Positions 1-6,521 of a DNA stretch of 21,269 nucleotides are shown here, one piece after another (position 1 is the first letter of the stretch; each line of letters opens with the position of its first letter). This DNA comes from Gammaproteobacteria bacterium. Lineage in GTDB: Bacteria > Pseudomonadota > Gammaproteobacteria > Pseudomonadales > Azotimanducaceae. Both the position numbers and the translations under genes were made by a program. The stretch spans positions 1 through 21,269 of the forward strand of contig PBQQ01000087.1 of NCBI GenBank assembly GCA_002725095.1, given 5' to 3'. The notes beneath the pieces are model-generated. The model searched no databases. It saw nothing but the letters and a program-made list of their open reading frames with translations, and was not told the DNA's origin.

Positions 1-73
1 CGGCGCCTTGAACGAAAAGAGAGTCGGGATCGGTGGTGCGGCACGCCGCTCGCGCGGCCCAGTCGGTGTCCAT
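1..73 (-). CDS. whiB4: WhiB-family iron-sulfur regulator, WhiB4/WblA type (N-terminal fragment, cut by window edge)
   Basis: Only the first 24 codons are in the window; the gene runs off the left edge. They begin MDTDWAARAACR and continue with TTDPDSLFVQGA. A tryptophan, then a first cluster cysteine in a CR..DPD.LF context, is the start of the WhiB domain, whose four cysteines bind a 4Fe-4S cluster. The LFVQGA ending resembles WhiB4/WblA (LFVRGA) rather than other WhiB paralogues, from memory of the family. An ideal ribosome binding site (GGAGGAGGAG on the minus strand, bases 85-94) lies ten bases before the ATG, which fixes the start. The divergent neighbour is a PASTA-bearing penicillin-binding protein, the arrangement of whiB4-ponA2 in mycobacteria. 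Family members are redox-responsive DNA-binding regulators. The later cysteines and the DNA-binding tail are not visible, so the subtype rests on this fragment plus synteny. Confidence 0.85.
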   Translation of the reverse strand, partial: MDTDWAARAACRTTDPDSLFVQGA

Positions 74-83
74 GGACACAGGG

Positions 84-94
84 TCTCCTCCTCC
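84..94 (-). promoter_or_regulatory. Strong ribosome binding site of the WhiB gene
   Basis: Read on the minus strand this is GGAGGAGGAGA, followed by a ten-base spacer and the ATG. It is the clearest Shine-Dalgarno sequence in the window and contrasts with the many genes here that have none. Confidence 0.8.
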
Positions 95-113
95 ACATCG
101 AACTGGACTTTCC

Positions 114-155
114 CCCTAGTGGTGGCAGAAGGTACGCCCCACAGCCCCACTAGGG
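114..155. repeat. Perfect 9-bp inverted repeat flanking the likely whiB promoter
   Basis: The arms CCCTAGTGG (114-122) and CCACTAGGG (147-155) are exact reverse complements separated by 24 bases. The minus-strand hexamer TACCTT (134-129) lies between them, so a dimeric regulator bound to both arms would straddle the whiB promoter. CTAG is usually scarce in bacterial DNA, and both arms are centred on it. Role as an operator is inferred. Confidence 0.5.
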
Positions 156-168
156 TAGGCTCGAAATG

Positions 169-184
169 ACTATTTTTAAATAGT
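169..184. repeat. AT-rich palindrome in the whiB-ponA gap
   Basis: ACTATTT and AAATAGT are 7-base arms around a TT centre, followed on the plus strand by a run of seven T. The stretch is strikingly AT-rich for this GC-rich window. It could be a regulator site or easily melted DNA. As a terminator the stem would be very weak and no gene ends before it. Confidence 0.45.
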
Positions 185-215
185 TACTTTTTTGCACATT
201 TGAACGCACCATCCG

Positions 216-225
216 CCCCTAGGGG
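216..225. repeat. Perfect 10-bp palindrome CCCCTAGGGG
   Basis: This self-complementary site shares the CCCTAG core with the two arms at 114-122 and 147-155, making three related CTAG-centred elements within about 110 bases. It is a candidate regulator binding site; no binding protein can be named. Confidence 0.4.
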
Positions 226-452
226 AATTCGAGCACCAAGGGCCCTTCCTGCTACACGACGGGTACGTTTCCGAGATACAACTGCGACACGTCGCACCAT
301 GTCTTGGCCTACTACTGAAGCGTTCGTGACCGCATTCCTCCTCGCTTTTTGGGCTCTTCGCTGACGCGTCATCGACGTATTCAGCACCGTGAATCGCCTA
401 TTGAGCATCGCCGGCCCGGCACCGCTACCGCCGTGATCGGAACCAGCGCGCA

Positions 453-458
453 TACCCT
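453..458 (+). promoter_or_regulatory. Putative -10 box (TACCCT) for a leaderless ponA transcript
   Basis: TACCCT fits the actinobacterial TANNNT -10 pattern and sits nine bases before the ponA ATG at 468. No Shine-Dalgarno sequence precedes that ATG. Transcription would therefore begin at or next to the start codon. No good -35 box is visible, and the assignment rests on the same spacing recurring at several genes in the window. Confidence 0.4.
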
Positions 459-467
459 GGACGTCCC

Positions 468-3050
468 ATGTCAGTGACCAGCGATCAACCACGGCGGCGA
501 ATCACACCCTTCGGGGTGGTCGGCCGCCTTCTGGCGTTCGCCGTCGGCTCCGTTATCGCCGGCGTCATCGTCGGCCTGATGCTCCTGCCCTTCGCCGGCG
601 CCGCAGGAGTCGTCACCCGGGACGTCATATCCGACTTCGAGTCCCTACCGGTGTCTTTGAGTACTCCGCCGCTACCTGAACGGTCCGTCATTTTGGCCTC
701 AGACGGCTCGCTCCTCGCGACGTTGTATTACCAAAACCGCGTCGAGGTGCCCTTGAACAGCATCGCCCCGGTTATGCGCCAGGCGATCATCGCTATCGAA
801 GATGCGCGTTTCCTCGAGCACAACGGCGTCGATGCCCGGGGTGTCGTTCGCGCTCTTGCGCGCAACACAACTGCGGGGGGCATCGAGCAGGGGTCGTCGA
901 CCTTGACCATGCAGTACGTCAAGAACGTTCTCGTCAATCAGGCAACATCCGCCGAAGACCTCGAACAAGCCCGCGGCGACAGTTTCACCCGCAAGATCCG
1001 CGAAGCACGTCTGGCTCTCGCCTTGGAAAAGCGCTTCAGCAAGAGCGAGATCCTGGCTCGCTACCTAAACATCGCCTACTTCGGGTCCGGGGCGTACGGA
1101 GTCGAAGCAGCTGCTCGACGCTACTTCTCCAAACCGGCAGCAGATCTCAACTTGAGTGAAGCGGCCACCCTGGCCGGCATCGTGAAAGGACCAACGGCCT
1201 ACGACCCGCTGCGCAATCCCGAGAACGCCACCCAGCGGCGGAACGTGATCCTGCAACGAATGGCGAGCGTCGGGTTCATCTCATTCGAGCAATCCGCGCG
1301 GGCGGCGGCGATACCGATGGAAGACGTGCTGAACCCAACCCGGACCTCCAACGGATGCACGTCTTCGTACGCCCCCTTCTTCTGCGACTACGTTCTGCAA
1401 ACGATCCTGACCGACGAGGCATTTGGCGAGACCCCGGAGGAGCGAGAGGCCTTTCTCCGGCGCGGTGGTTACACCATCCGCACCACCCTCGACCCGAAGG
1501 TCCACCGGTCCGCTACCGACACCGTCAACGAGTTCATTCCACCGGACGACGACAGCCGCAAGGCGGTAGCCGTTTCGATGGTGGAGCCCGGGACCGGAAA
1601 CATCATCGCCATGACGCAGAACCGAACGTGGGGTACGTCGGGCGTCGGCAAAACCACCTACAACTACAACACGGATCGCTCCATGGGCGGCACCATCGGC
1701 ATGCAGGCCGGGTCGACCTTCAAGATCTTCACGCTGGCCGCTGCCCTCGAGGCTGGGATCTCCCCCTACGAGCCGATCAACTCTCCGAGCCCAGCAACGT
1801 TCGAAGGCTTCGTTAACTGCGACACCGGTGTTCCCTTCCCCACCGTGACCGTCAACAACTCCACCACGAGCGGCTTCTTGTCCATGGCGCAGGCAACCGC
1901 GTTCTCCACAAACACCTATTTCATGGCAATCGAAGAAAGAACAGGCATCTGCCGCGTCGCGGAGATCGCCGAGTCGATGGGGGTATACACCGGCAGCGGT
2001 GACGAACTTCCCCGCGTTCCCACACTCACTCTCGGGGTCGCCGAGGTCACTCCTTTGGCTATGGCCAACGCGTATGCCACTTTCGCCGCCCACGGCGCGC
2101 ACTGCGAGCCGCGAAGCATCCTTGAAGTCCGCGACCGCGACCAGAAACGACTCCCCGTGCCCGAAGAGAAGTGCATCCAAGTCATCGACAGACCGGTCGC
2201 CGACTCGGTCACCGAACTCCTTTCCGGCGTGGTGGACGGTCCGATCGCCGGACGTACAGGCTCACGGATGTCCCTCGCGCCTCAGCCGGTCGCTGGGAAG
2301 ACGGGAACGACCAACGAGTCGGCTGCAGTTTGGTTTGCCGGCTACACCCCACACGTGGCGGCGGCCGTCTGGATCGGGGACCCACGCGGCGGCTTCGCCC
2401 ACCCGTTGAAGGACATCACCATCAACGGCACGTACTACCAACAGGTCTTCGGCGGCACCCTCGCCGGCCCCATTTGGAAAGCCAGCATGGAAGCGGCCCT
2501 GGCGGACAAGCCAATCGAAGAGTTCGTCTTGAGCACTGATCTACCTACGTCCGTCTTTGACGTGAACGAGATTCCCGACATCACCGGCATGGCGACACCG
2601 GAGGAGATATTCGCAGCCCTCACCAAGGTCAACCTCGAGCTCGGCGAGATAAGCGAGGAGGACTCTCCCGAACCCGCCGGCACCGTCATCGCCCAGACCC
2701 CAGAGCCGGGTGGTCCCGCCGTCCCTCAGACAGCTGTGGACATCGTCGTTTCCACAGGGTTGAACACCGTTCCCGAAAGTCGTGGCGCGCCGGTCCAAGA
2801 CGCCACCACCATCATGGAGCGCTCCGGCTACACGGCCGAGATCGTTCTCCTCGAGACCGCGACGGTGACTCCCGGGCTCGTGCTGCAGCAATCGGTTCCC
2901 GCCGGAACGGTGGCACCGGTGGGCAGCGTCATCCTCTTGACGGTGTCGGCGCCCCCGACGCTCGTACCGCAGCCGGAAATCCCGCAGCCCGCACCTGATC
3001 CAGCTGCTCCTCCGGTGGAGGATCCTGCAGTGGCAGCACCGGCGCCGTAG
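468..3050 (+). CDS. ponA2: Bifunctional class A penicillin-binding protein with PASTA domains (PonA2-like)
   Basis: This 860-residue enzyme polymerises glycan strands from lipid II and cross-links their peptides outside the cytoplasmic membrane. A short cytoplasmic tail precedes a membrane anchor at about residues 17-48. The glycosyltransferase (GT51) domain follows: EDARFLEHNG with catalytic Glu111, QGSSTLTMQ (141-149), and EKRFSKSEILARYLN (187-201). The transpeptidase domain has all three motifs: STFK with nucleophile Ser416, STN (480-482) and KTGT (611-614). Two C-terminal PASTA repeats (about 697-765 and 766-828), which in the family sense peptidoglycan fragments, are followed by a Pro/Ala-rich tail. 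Divergence from a WhiB4-type gene and a metallophosphoesterase close downstream match mycobacterial whiB4-ponA2-Rv3683. The ATG lacks a ribosome binding site but has TACCCT nine bases upstream; a GTG at 474 is an alternative start. Confidence 0.95.
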   Translation: MSVTSDQPRRRITPFGVVGRLLAFAVGSVIAGVIVGLMLLPFAGAAGVVTRDVISDFESLPVSLSTPPLPERSVILASDGSLLATLYYQNRVEVPLNSIAPVMRQAIIAIEDARFLEHNGVDARGVVRALARNTTAGGIEQGSSTLTMQYVKNVLVNQATSAEDLEQARGDSFTRKIREARLALALEKRFSKSEILARYLNIAYFGSGAYGVEAAARRYFSKPAADLNLSEAATLAGIVKGPTAYDPLRNPENATQRRNVILQRMASVGFISFEQSARAAAIPMEDVLNPTRTSNGCTSSYAPFFCDYVLQTILTDEAFGETPEEREAFLRRGGYTIRTTLDPKVHRSATDTVNEFIPPDDDSRKAVAVSMVEPGTGNIIAMTQNRTWGTSGVGKTTYNYNTDRSMGGTIGMQAGSTFKIFTLAAALEAGISPYEPINSPSPATFEGFVNCDTGVPFPTVTVNNSTTSGFLSMAQATAFSTNTYFMAIEERTGICRVAEIAESMGVYTGSGDELPRVPTLTLGVAEVTPLAMANAYATFAAHGAHCEPRSILEVRDRDQKRLPVPEEKCIQVIDRPVADSVTELLSGVVDGPIAGRTGSRMSLAPQPVAGKTGTTNESAAVWFAGYTPHVAAAVWIGDPRGGFAHPLKDITINGTYYQQVFGGTLAGPIWKASMEAALADKPIEEFVLSTDLPTSVFDVNEIPDITGMATPEEIFAALTKVNLELGEISEEDSPEPAGTVIAQTPEPGGPAVPQTAVDIVVSTGLNTVPESRGAPVQDATTIMERSGYTAEIVLLETATVTPGLVLQQSVPAGTVAPVGSVILLTVSAPPTLVPQPEIPQPAPDPAAPPVEDPAVAAPAP

Positions 3051-3069
3051 CGACGCCGCGCCCACGCTT

Positions 3070-3534
3070 CTACATTCCCAGCGCCGCCTTGACGCGCGTC
3101 GCGACCACGCTTCCGTCGGCGCGACCCTTGACCTTGGGCTGGACGATCTTCATGACCGCGCCCATCGCTTTCCCGCCCTCGGCACCGCTGCCGGCAACTT
3201 CCGCAACTGCGGCGTCGATGATCGCGTTCAGTTCGTCATCAGACATCTGTTCGGGGAGGTACTCCTCGATGACCGCCAGTTCCGCGCGTTCGGTATTTGC
3301 CAACTCGCCACGTCCGGCGTCGTCATAGGCCTCGGCCGCTTCCCGTCGCTTCTTGGCTTCGCGACCGAGAACCGTCATCACGTCATCATCGGATAGTTCG
3401 CGGGCCTGCTTGCCCGAGACTTCCTCGTTCGTGATCGCCGCGAGAACCATGCGGATCGTTCCCGAGCGCAGCTCGTCGCGCGCCTTCATCGCTGTGGACA
3501 AATCCGACTGAAGCTGATCTTTGATTGTGGCCAT
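3070..3534 (-). CDS. GatB/YqeY domain protein
   Basis: The 154-residue product begins MATIKDQLQSDL and shows the YqeY pattern: an N-terminal helix with the KARD motif, TIRMVLAAI, then an acidic middle with EEYLPEQMSDDEL, and a C-terminal GKAMGAVMKIVQPKVKGRADG followed by VV. The C-terminal half is related to the tRNA-binding tail of the GatB amidotransferase subunit, so a role in tRNA or amide-transfer chemistry is usually guessed; the true function is unknown. I chose the second ATG (3534) because family members start MA..D.L and the extra nine residues from 3561 look like leader sequence. No clear ribosome binding site precedes it. It converges on ponA with a 19-base gap and is divergent from the phosphoesterase, as is common in actinobacteria. 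Confidence 0.9.
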   Translation of the reverse strand: MATIKDQLQSDLSTAMKARDELRSGTIRMVLAAITNEEVSGKQARELSDDDVMTVLGREAKKRREAAEAYDDAGRGELANTERAELAVIEEYLPEQMSDDELNAIIDAAVAEVAGSGAEGGKAMGAVMKIVQPKVKGRADGSVVATRVKAALGM

Positions 3535-3584
3535 GGGGGCATCTTGCCACCGCAGGCGCAAACCGCCCGTGTCATCATGGATGC

Positions 3585-4463
3585 GTGACGACCAGCACCC
3601 GCCTGCTCACCTCCGCCCTCGTTGCCGGGCTCGGAGCCGTGGCATACGCCCGTTGGGAGTCCGAGCGCTTCACCTTGCGCCGCGCCACCGTTCGCGCCCT
3701 CACGACACCGCAGCCGGATTTGCGCGTACTGCATCTGTCGGATCTGCACCTGGTCCCGGGACAAACGACGAAGAAGGCGTGGGTGTCCAGCCTGGTGGAA
3801 CTTCGCCCCGACGCGGTGATCGCCACCGGTGACTTTCTCTCGCATCGGGATGCGATCGGTGAAGTCGTCGAAACACTTGAGCCGCTATTCGACATTCCCG
3901 GTGCTTTCGTCCTCGGTAGCAACGACTACTACGCCCCGAAGCCGATAAACCCTGCGCGCTACCTGACCGGTCCCTCAGGTTTGCAACCCAATCGTCCAAT
4001 GCTGCCGTGGCAGGACCTGGTGGCCGGGCTTACGGCCGGCGGCTGGCTGGACTTGTCCAACACGGCATCGCGACTCAAGGCTGACGGTCGGGAGATCGAC
4101 ATCCGGGGCGTCGACGATCCGCATATTGGACGGGACGACTACGGCATGGTTGCCGGCCCCTTCGACCCAGGAGCCGACCTGGCGCTCGCTGTCGCCCACG
4201 CCCCCTACCGTCGAGTTCTCGACCCGATGGCGGCGGACGGCGCACACCTGATCATGGCCGGCCACACCCACGGCGGTCAGTTGCGCGTCCCCGGCTACGG
4301 CGCACTGGTAACTAATTGCGATCTCGATACTCGGCGCGCCCGCGGCCTGAGCGAACACCGAGGCAGCGCGTTGCACGTCAGCGCAGGGTTGGGCACCTCG
4401 CCGTATGCGCCGTTCCGCTTCGCCTGTCCGCCCGAGGCAACACTGTTGACGCTCACCTCATGA
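3585..4463 (+). CDS. Membrane-anchored metallophosphoesterase (Rv3683-like)
   Basis: The 292-residue product belongs to the calcineurin-like two-metal phosphoesterases. Metal-ligand motifs run in order: SDLH (52-55), TGDF (81-84), GSND (111-114, in place of the usual GNHD), AHAP (204-207) and GHTHGG (226-231). One hydrophobic segment at about residues 6-22 predicts an N-terminal anchor or uncleaved signal. I chose GTG 3585 because the frame open from 3525 would add a cysteine- and histidine-rich stretch unlike the family. No ribosome binding site is visible. The GSND variant, also seen in relatives as I recall, keeps the Asn and Asp. Position next to ponA2 matches mycobacteria. A role in envelope lipid or nucleotide hydrolysis is possible; the substrate is not readable. 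Confidence 0.9.
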   Translation: MTTSTRLLTSALVAGLGAVAYARWESERFTLRRATVRALTTPQPDLRVLHLSDLHLVPGQTTKKAWVSSLVELRPDAVIATGDFLSHRDAIGEVVETLEPLFDIPGAFVLGSNDYYAPKPINPARYLTGPSGLQPNRPMLPWQDLVAGLTAGGWLDLSNTASRLKADGREIDIRGVDDPHIGRDDYGMVAGPFDPGADLALAVAHAPYRRVLDPMAADGAHLIMAGHTHGGQLRVPGYGALVTNCDLDTRRARGLSEHRGSALHVSAGLGTSPYAPFRFACPPEATLLTLTS

Positions 4464-4546
4464 CCTGAGTTTCTCCTTCCAGGGCACAACTCGGCGTGAT
4501 CATGGCGCGAGGAGTGATCGGGCGATGTCTGTTCGGAACGCTCGGC

Positions 4547-4552
4547 TACACT
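4547..4552 (+). promoter_or_regulatory. Putative -10 box (TACACT) of the tRNA-Pro gene
   Basis: TACACT lies 22 bases before the first base of the mature tRNA, which suits transcription starting near 4559 and a short trimmed leader. The expected -35 position (about 4524-4529) holds only a weak match, so the call rests on the -10 hexamer and position. Confidence 0.5.
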
Positions 4553-4574
4553 CGCGTGGCCCTTCCAGGGCGCT

Positions 4575-4648
<74 letters not shown>

Positions 4649-4654
4649 CGCTGG

Positions 4655-4690
4655 ATGGGGCAGGTGCTGCCGCACCTGCCCCATCGTTTT
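4655..4690 (+). terminator. Intrinsic terminator of tRNA-Pro
   Basis: ATGGGGCAGGTGC (4655-4667) pairs perfectly over 13 bases with GCACCTGCCCCAT (4672-4684) around a four-base loop, and is followed by CGTTTT. It starts seven bases after the tRNA ends. The next gene begins 32 bases after the stem with no obvious promoter between, so the sulfotransferase may depend on read-through. Confidence 0.85.
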
Positions 4691-4715
4691 CCCGTCGTTT
4701 CCCCGAGGAGGCCCG

Positions 4716-5468
4716 ATGAGTGTTCCCGACCGACGGCCGTCGCGCTCGGATCTCGGCCCCGTCACTCGCGAGTACGTCAAGGCCATGGGCTGGCGCTCGG
4801 TCAACATGCACACCCACATCTCACTCGTTCACTCCTACGTCTACGTAGAGGTACCCAAGGCCGGCTGCGGGACCATGAAGGCGACTCTCGGTGGTCTCGA
4901 AGCCGCACGCAAAGGTCCTGGGCTGGTGCGCCGGGTGCAGGAAGCGCCGCACAACCGCATCAACGCCACGCCCTTCGTCAAGCCGTTTCAGTTGCCACCG
5001 GATCTGCTGGAGGAAACCCTCGCGTCCTCGTCCTTCCGACGCTTCACGGTTGTGCGCGACCCGGCTACGCGCGTGTTGTCTTCTTATCTGGACAAGATCG
5101 TCCAGGGCTTGAGGCAAAGCGAGTCGATCGCTGTGACCTTAGGAATTTCGGCGTCCGAGATAACTTTCGAGCAATTTCTCGACGTGATCGACGAGCAGCC
5201 TTCACGTGAGCAGGACCCTCACTGGCGAAGGCAGGCAGACCACCTGGGTTGGGGCATCATCGACTACATCGCTGCCATTCATCTCGAGCATCTCGATTCA
5301 TCATGGGTTCAGGTGGCAGACCTGACGGGCATTCCGGACCTTCGCGAGACCTTTTATTGCAAGAACTCCACTGGAGCCTCGGCCAAAATCGAGGAGTACT
5401 TCACGCCAGAACTTCGGACGAAGGTTGCACGCATCTATCAAGGCGACTATTTGGCCTTCGGGTACTAG
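4716..5468 (+). CDS. Sulfotransferase (Sulfotransfer_2 / carbohydrate sulfotransferase-like)
   Basis: The 250-residue protein carries both PAPS-binding signatures of sulfotransferases. The 5'-phosphosulfate loop is YVEVPKAGCGTMKATL (43-58; basic residue Lys48). The 3'-phosphate motif is VVRDPATRVLSSY (112-124; Arg114 and Ser122). It also has QDPHWRRQ (166-173), typical of the carbohydrate sulfotransferase branch. The family transfers sulfate from PAPS to sugars or other hydroxyls; the acceptor here is unknown. No signal peptide or membrane segment is evident, suggesting a cytoplasmic enzyme. ATG 4716 is set by GAGGAGG four bases upstream; the longer open frame from 4581 would run through the tRNA and is rejected. 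The stop abuts that of convergent asd with no spacer. No PAPS-making genes are in the window. Position behind a tRNA terminator hints at accessory origin, though no att repeat or integrase is present. Confidence 0.82.
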   Translation: MSVPDRRPSRSDLGPVTREYVKAMGWRSVNMHTHISLVHSYVYVEVPKAGCGTMKATLGGLEAARKGPGLVRRVQEAPHNRINATPFVKPFQLPPDLLEETLASSSFRRFTVVRDPATRVLSSYLDKIVQGLRQSESIAVTLGISASEITFEQFLDVIDEQPSREQDPHWRRQADHLGWGIIDYIAAIHLEHLDSSWVQVADLTGIPDLRETFYCKNSTGASAKIEEYFTPELRTKVARIYQGDYLAFGY

Positions 5469-6521
5469 TCAGAATCGCTCAAGCAGCAGCTCGGCGATCT
5501 GCACCGCATTCAGCGCCGCGCCTTTGCGGAGGTTGTCACCGCTGACAAACAGGGCAAGACCTCGCCCATCCGACACTGTGGAGTCCTGCCGGATGCGTCC
5601 GACATATGACGGATCTCTCCCCGCAGCCATCAACGGTGACGGCACGTCCGTCAGTGCCACTCCCGGGGCATCGGACAGCAGTTCACCGGCCCGCTCGACA
5701 CTCAAAGGGGCGGCGAACTCGGCGTTGATGGCGAGGGAGTGGCCGGTGAACACTGGGACCCGTACGCACGTTCCACTGACTGCAAGATCGGGAATCGACA
5801 GGATCTTGCGTGTCTCGTTGCGCAGCTTGGCTTCTTCGTCAGTCTCCCCAGAACCATCGTCAAGGAAGCTGCCCGCCTGCGCCACAACGTTGAAAGCGAT
5901 AGGCGAGACGTATTTGTTCGGCGCTGGGAACTCCACGGCATCGCCCGAATAAGTGAGTTCCTCGATGCCGTTCCCGGACACCGAGTGCACCTGAGAAGCA
6001 AGCTCCTCCACACCCGCCAAGCCGCTTCCCGACACCGCTTGATACGTCGTAGCGATCATCCGGCGCAGCCCAGCATCATCGTGCAGCGGCTTGAGCACCG
6101 GCATCGCAGCCATGGTGGTGCAGTTCGGGTTCGCGATGATTCCGCTACTCATGGCCTCGATGGCACCGGGATTGACCTCGCTGACGACCAGCGGTACTTG
6201 CGGATCCATCCGCCAGGCGGAGGAGTTATCGATCACGATCGCGCCAGCCTGCGCGAAAGACGGCGCCCACTCCTTGGACGCGGAGCCACCGGCGGAGAAC
6301 AGCGCGATGTCGATACCGGTCAAGTCGGCCGTGGCGAGATCCTCGACCACGATCCCTTGATTACCCCAGTCGATTGTCGTACCTGCAGACCGCGCGCTGG
6401 CAAGGAAGCGCATGGTGTCGACGGGGAACTTTCGCTCGGCGAGCAATGTGCGCATCACACCGCCGACCTGGCCGGTCGCACCGACGACGGCGACGTTCAC
6501 CTTCGCGGAGCTCACGCTCAT
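5469..6521 (-). CDS. asd: Aspartate-semialdehyde dehydrogenase
   Basis: This cytoplasmic enzyme reduces aspartyl phosphate with NADPH to aspartate semialdehyde, the branch point for lysine, diaminopimelate, threonine and methionine. The 350-residue length is normal. The N-terminal NADP loop GATGQVGG spans 14-21. The catalytic cysteine is Cys134 in NPNCTT, and VPVFTGH (255-261) supplies His261 and substrate contacts. The C-terminal GAALNAVQIAE is typical. Its ATG overlaps the TGA of lysC by four bases (ATGA), so the pair is translationally coupled in the usual actinobacterial lysC-asd operon. Its stop directly abuts that of the convergent sulfotransferase. Confidence 0.97.
   Translation of the reverse strand: MSVSSAKVNVAVVGATGQVGGVMRTLLAERKFPVDTMRFLASARSAGTTIDWGNQGIVVEDLATADLTGIDIALFSAGGSASKEWAPSFAQAGAIVIDNSSAWRMDPQVPLVVSEVNPGAIEAMSSGIIANPNCTTMAAMPVLKPLHDDAGLRRMIATTYQAVSGSGLAGVEELASQVHSVSGNGIEELTYSGDAVEFPAPNKYVSPIAFNVVAQAGSFLDDGSGETDEEAKLRNETRKILSIPDLAVSGTCVRVPVFTGHSLAINAEFAAPLSVERAGELLSDAPGVALTDVPSPLMAAGRDPSYVGRIRQDSTVSDGRGLALFVSGDNLRKGAALNAVQIAELLLERF

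Larger units (their letters stand above)
95..467. other. Divergent whiB-ponA control region with inverted repeats
   Basis: The whole gap between the two divergent start codons is 394 bases (74-467); this entry covers it beyond the WhiB ribosome binding site. I see no convincing gene in it. It holds a perfect 9-base inverted pair, CCCTAGTGG (114-122) and CCACTAGGG (147-155), which brackets a minus-strand TACCTT (134-129), a plausible -10 box for whiB. Further on are the AT-rich palindrome ACTATTTTTAAATAGT (169-184) and the perfect palindrome CCCCTAGGGG (216-225). Bases 230-445 show no clear signal. A 21-codon hydrophobic reading frame at 299-364 has no ribosome binding site. The far end carries a TACCCT hexamer just before the ponA start. 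The regulatory meaning is inference. Confidence 0.6.

Noticed and set aside
299..364. 21-codon hydrophobic reading frame upstream of ponA, a possible leader peptide
   Set aside because: No ribosome binding site or adjacent -10 box, and no attenuator-like hairpin pair after it; chance is the simpler explanation.
184..492. 102-codon minus-strand reading frame in the whiB-ponA gap
   Set aside because: It has no ribosome binding site, an arginine-rich composition of no recognisable family, and it overlaps the ponA start and the repeat elements.
1281..2180. 299-codon minus-strand frame inside ponA
   Set aside because: It lies opposite conserved transpeptidase sequence and has the biased composition typical of an antisense frame in GC-rich DNA.
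4475..4571. Direct repeat CCTTCCAGGGC (4475-4485 and 4561-4571) around the tRNA promoter
   Set aside because: Only two 11-base copies, no third and no link to a promoter or hairpin; likely chance.
5139..5141. TTA leucine codon in the sulfotransferase as a sign of foreign origin or bldA-type control
   Set aside because: TTA codons also occur in the exporter, photolyase and parA genes here, so it is not distinctive.
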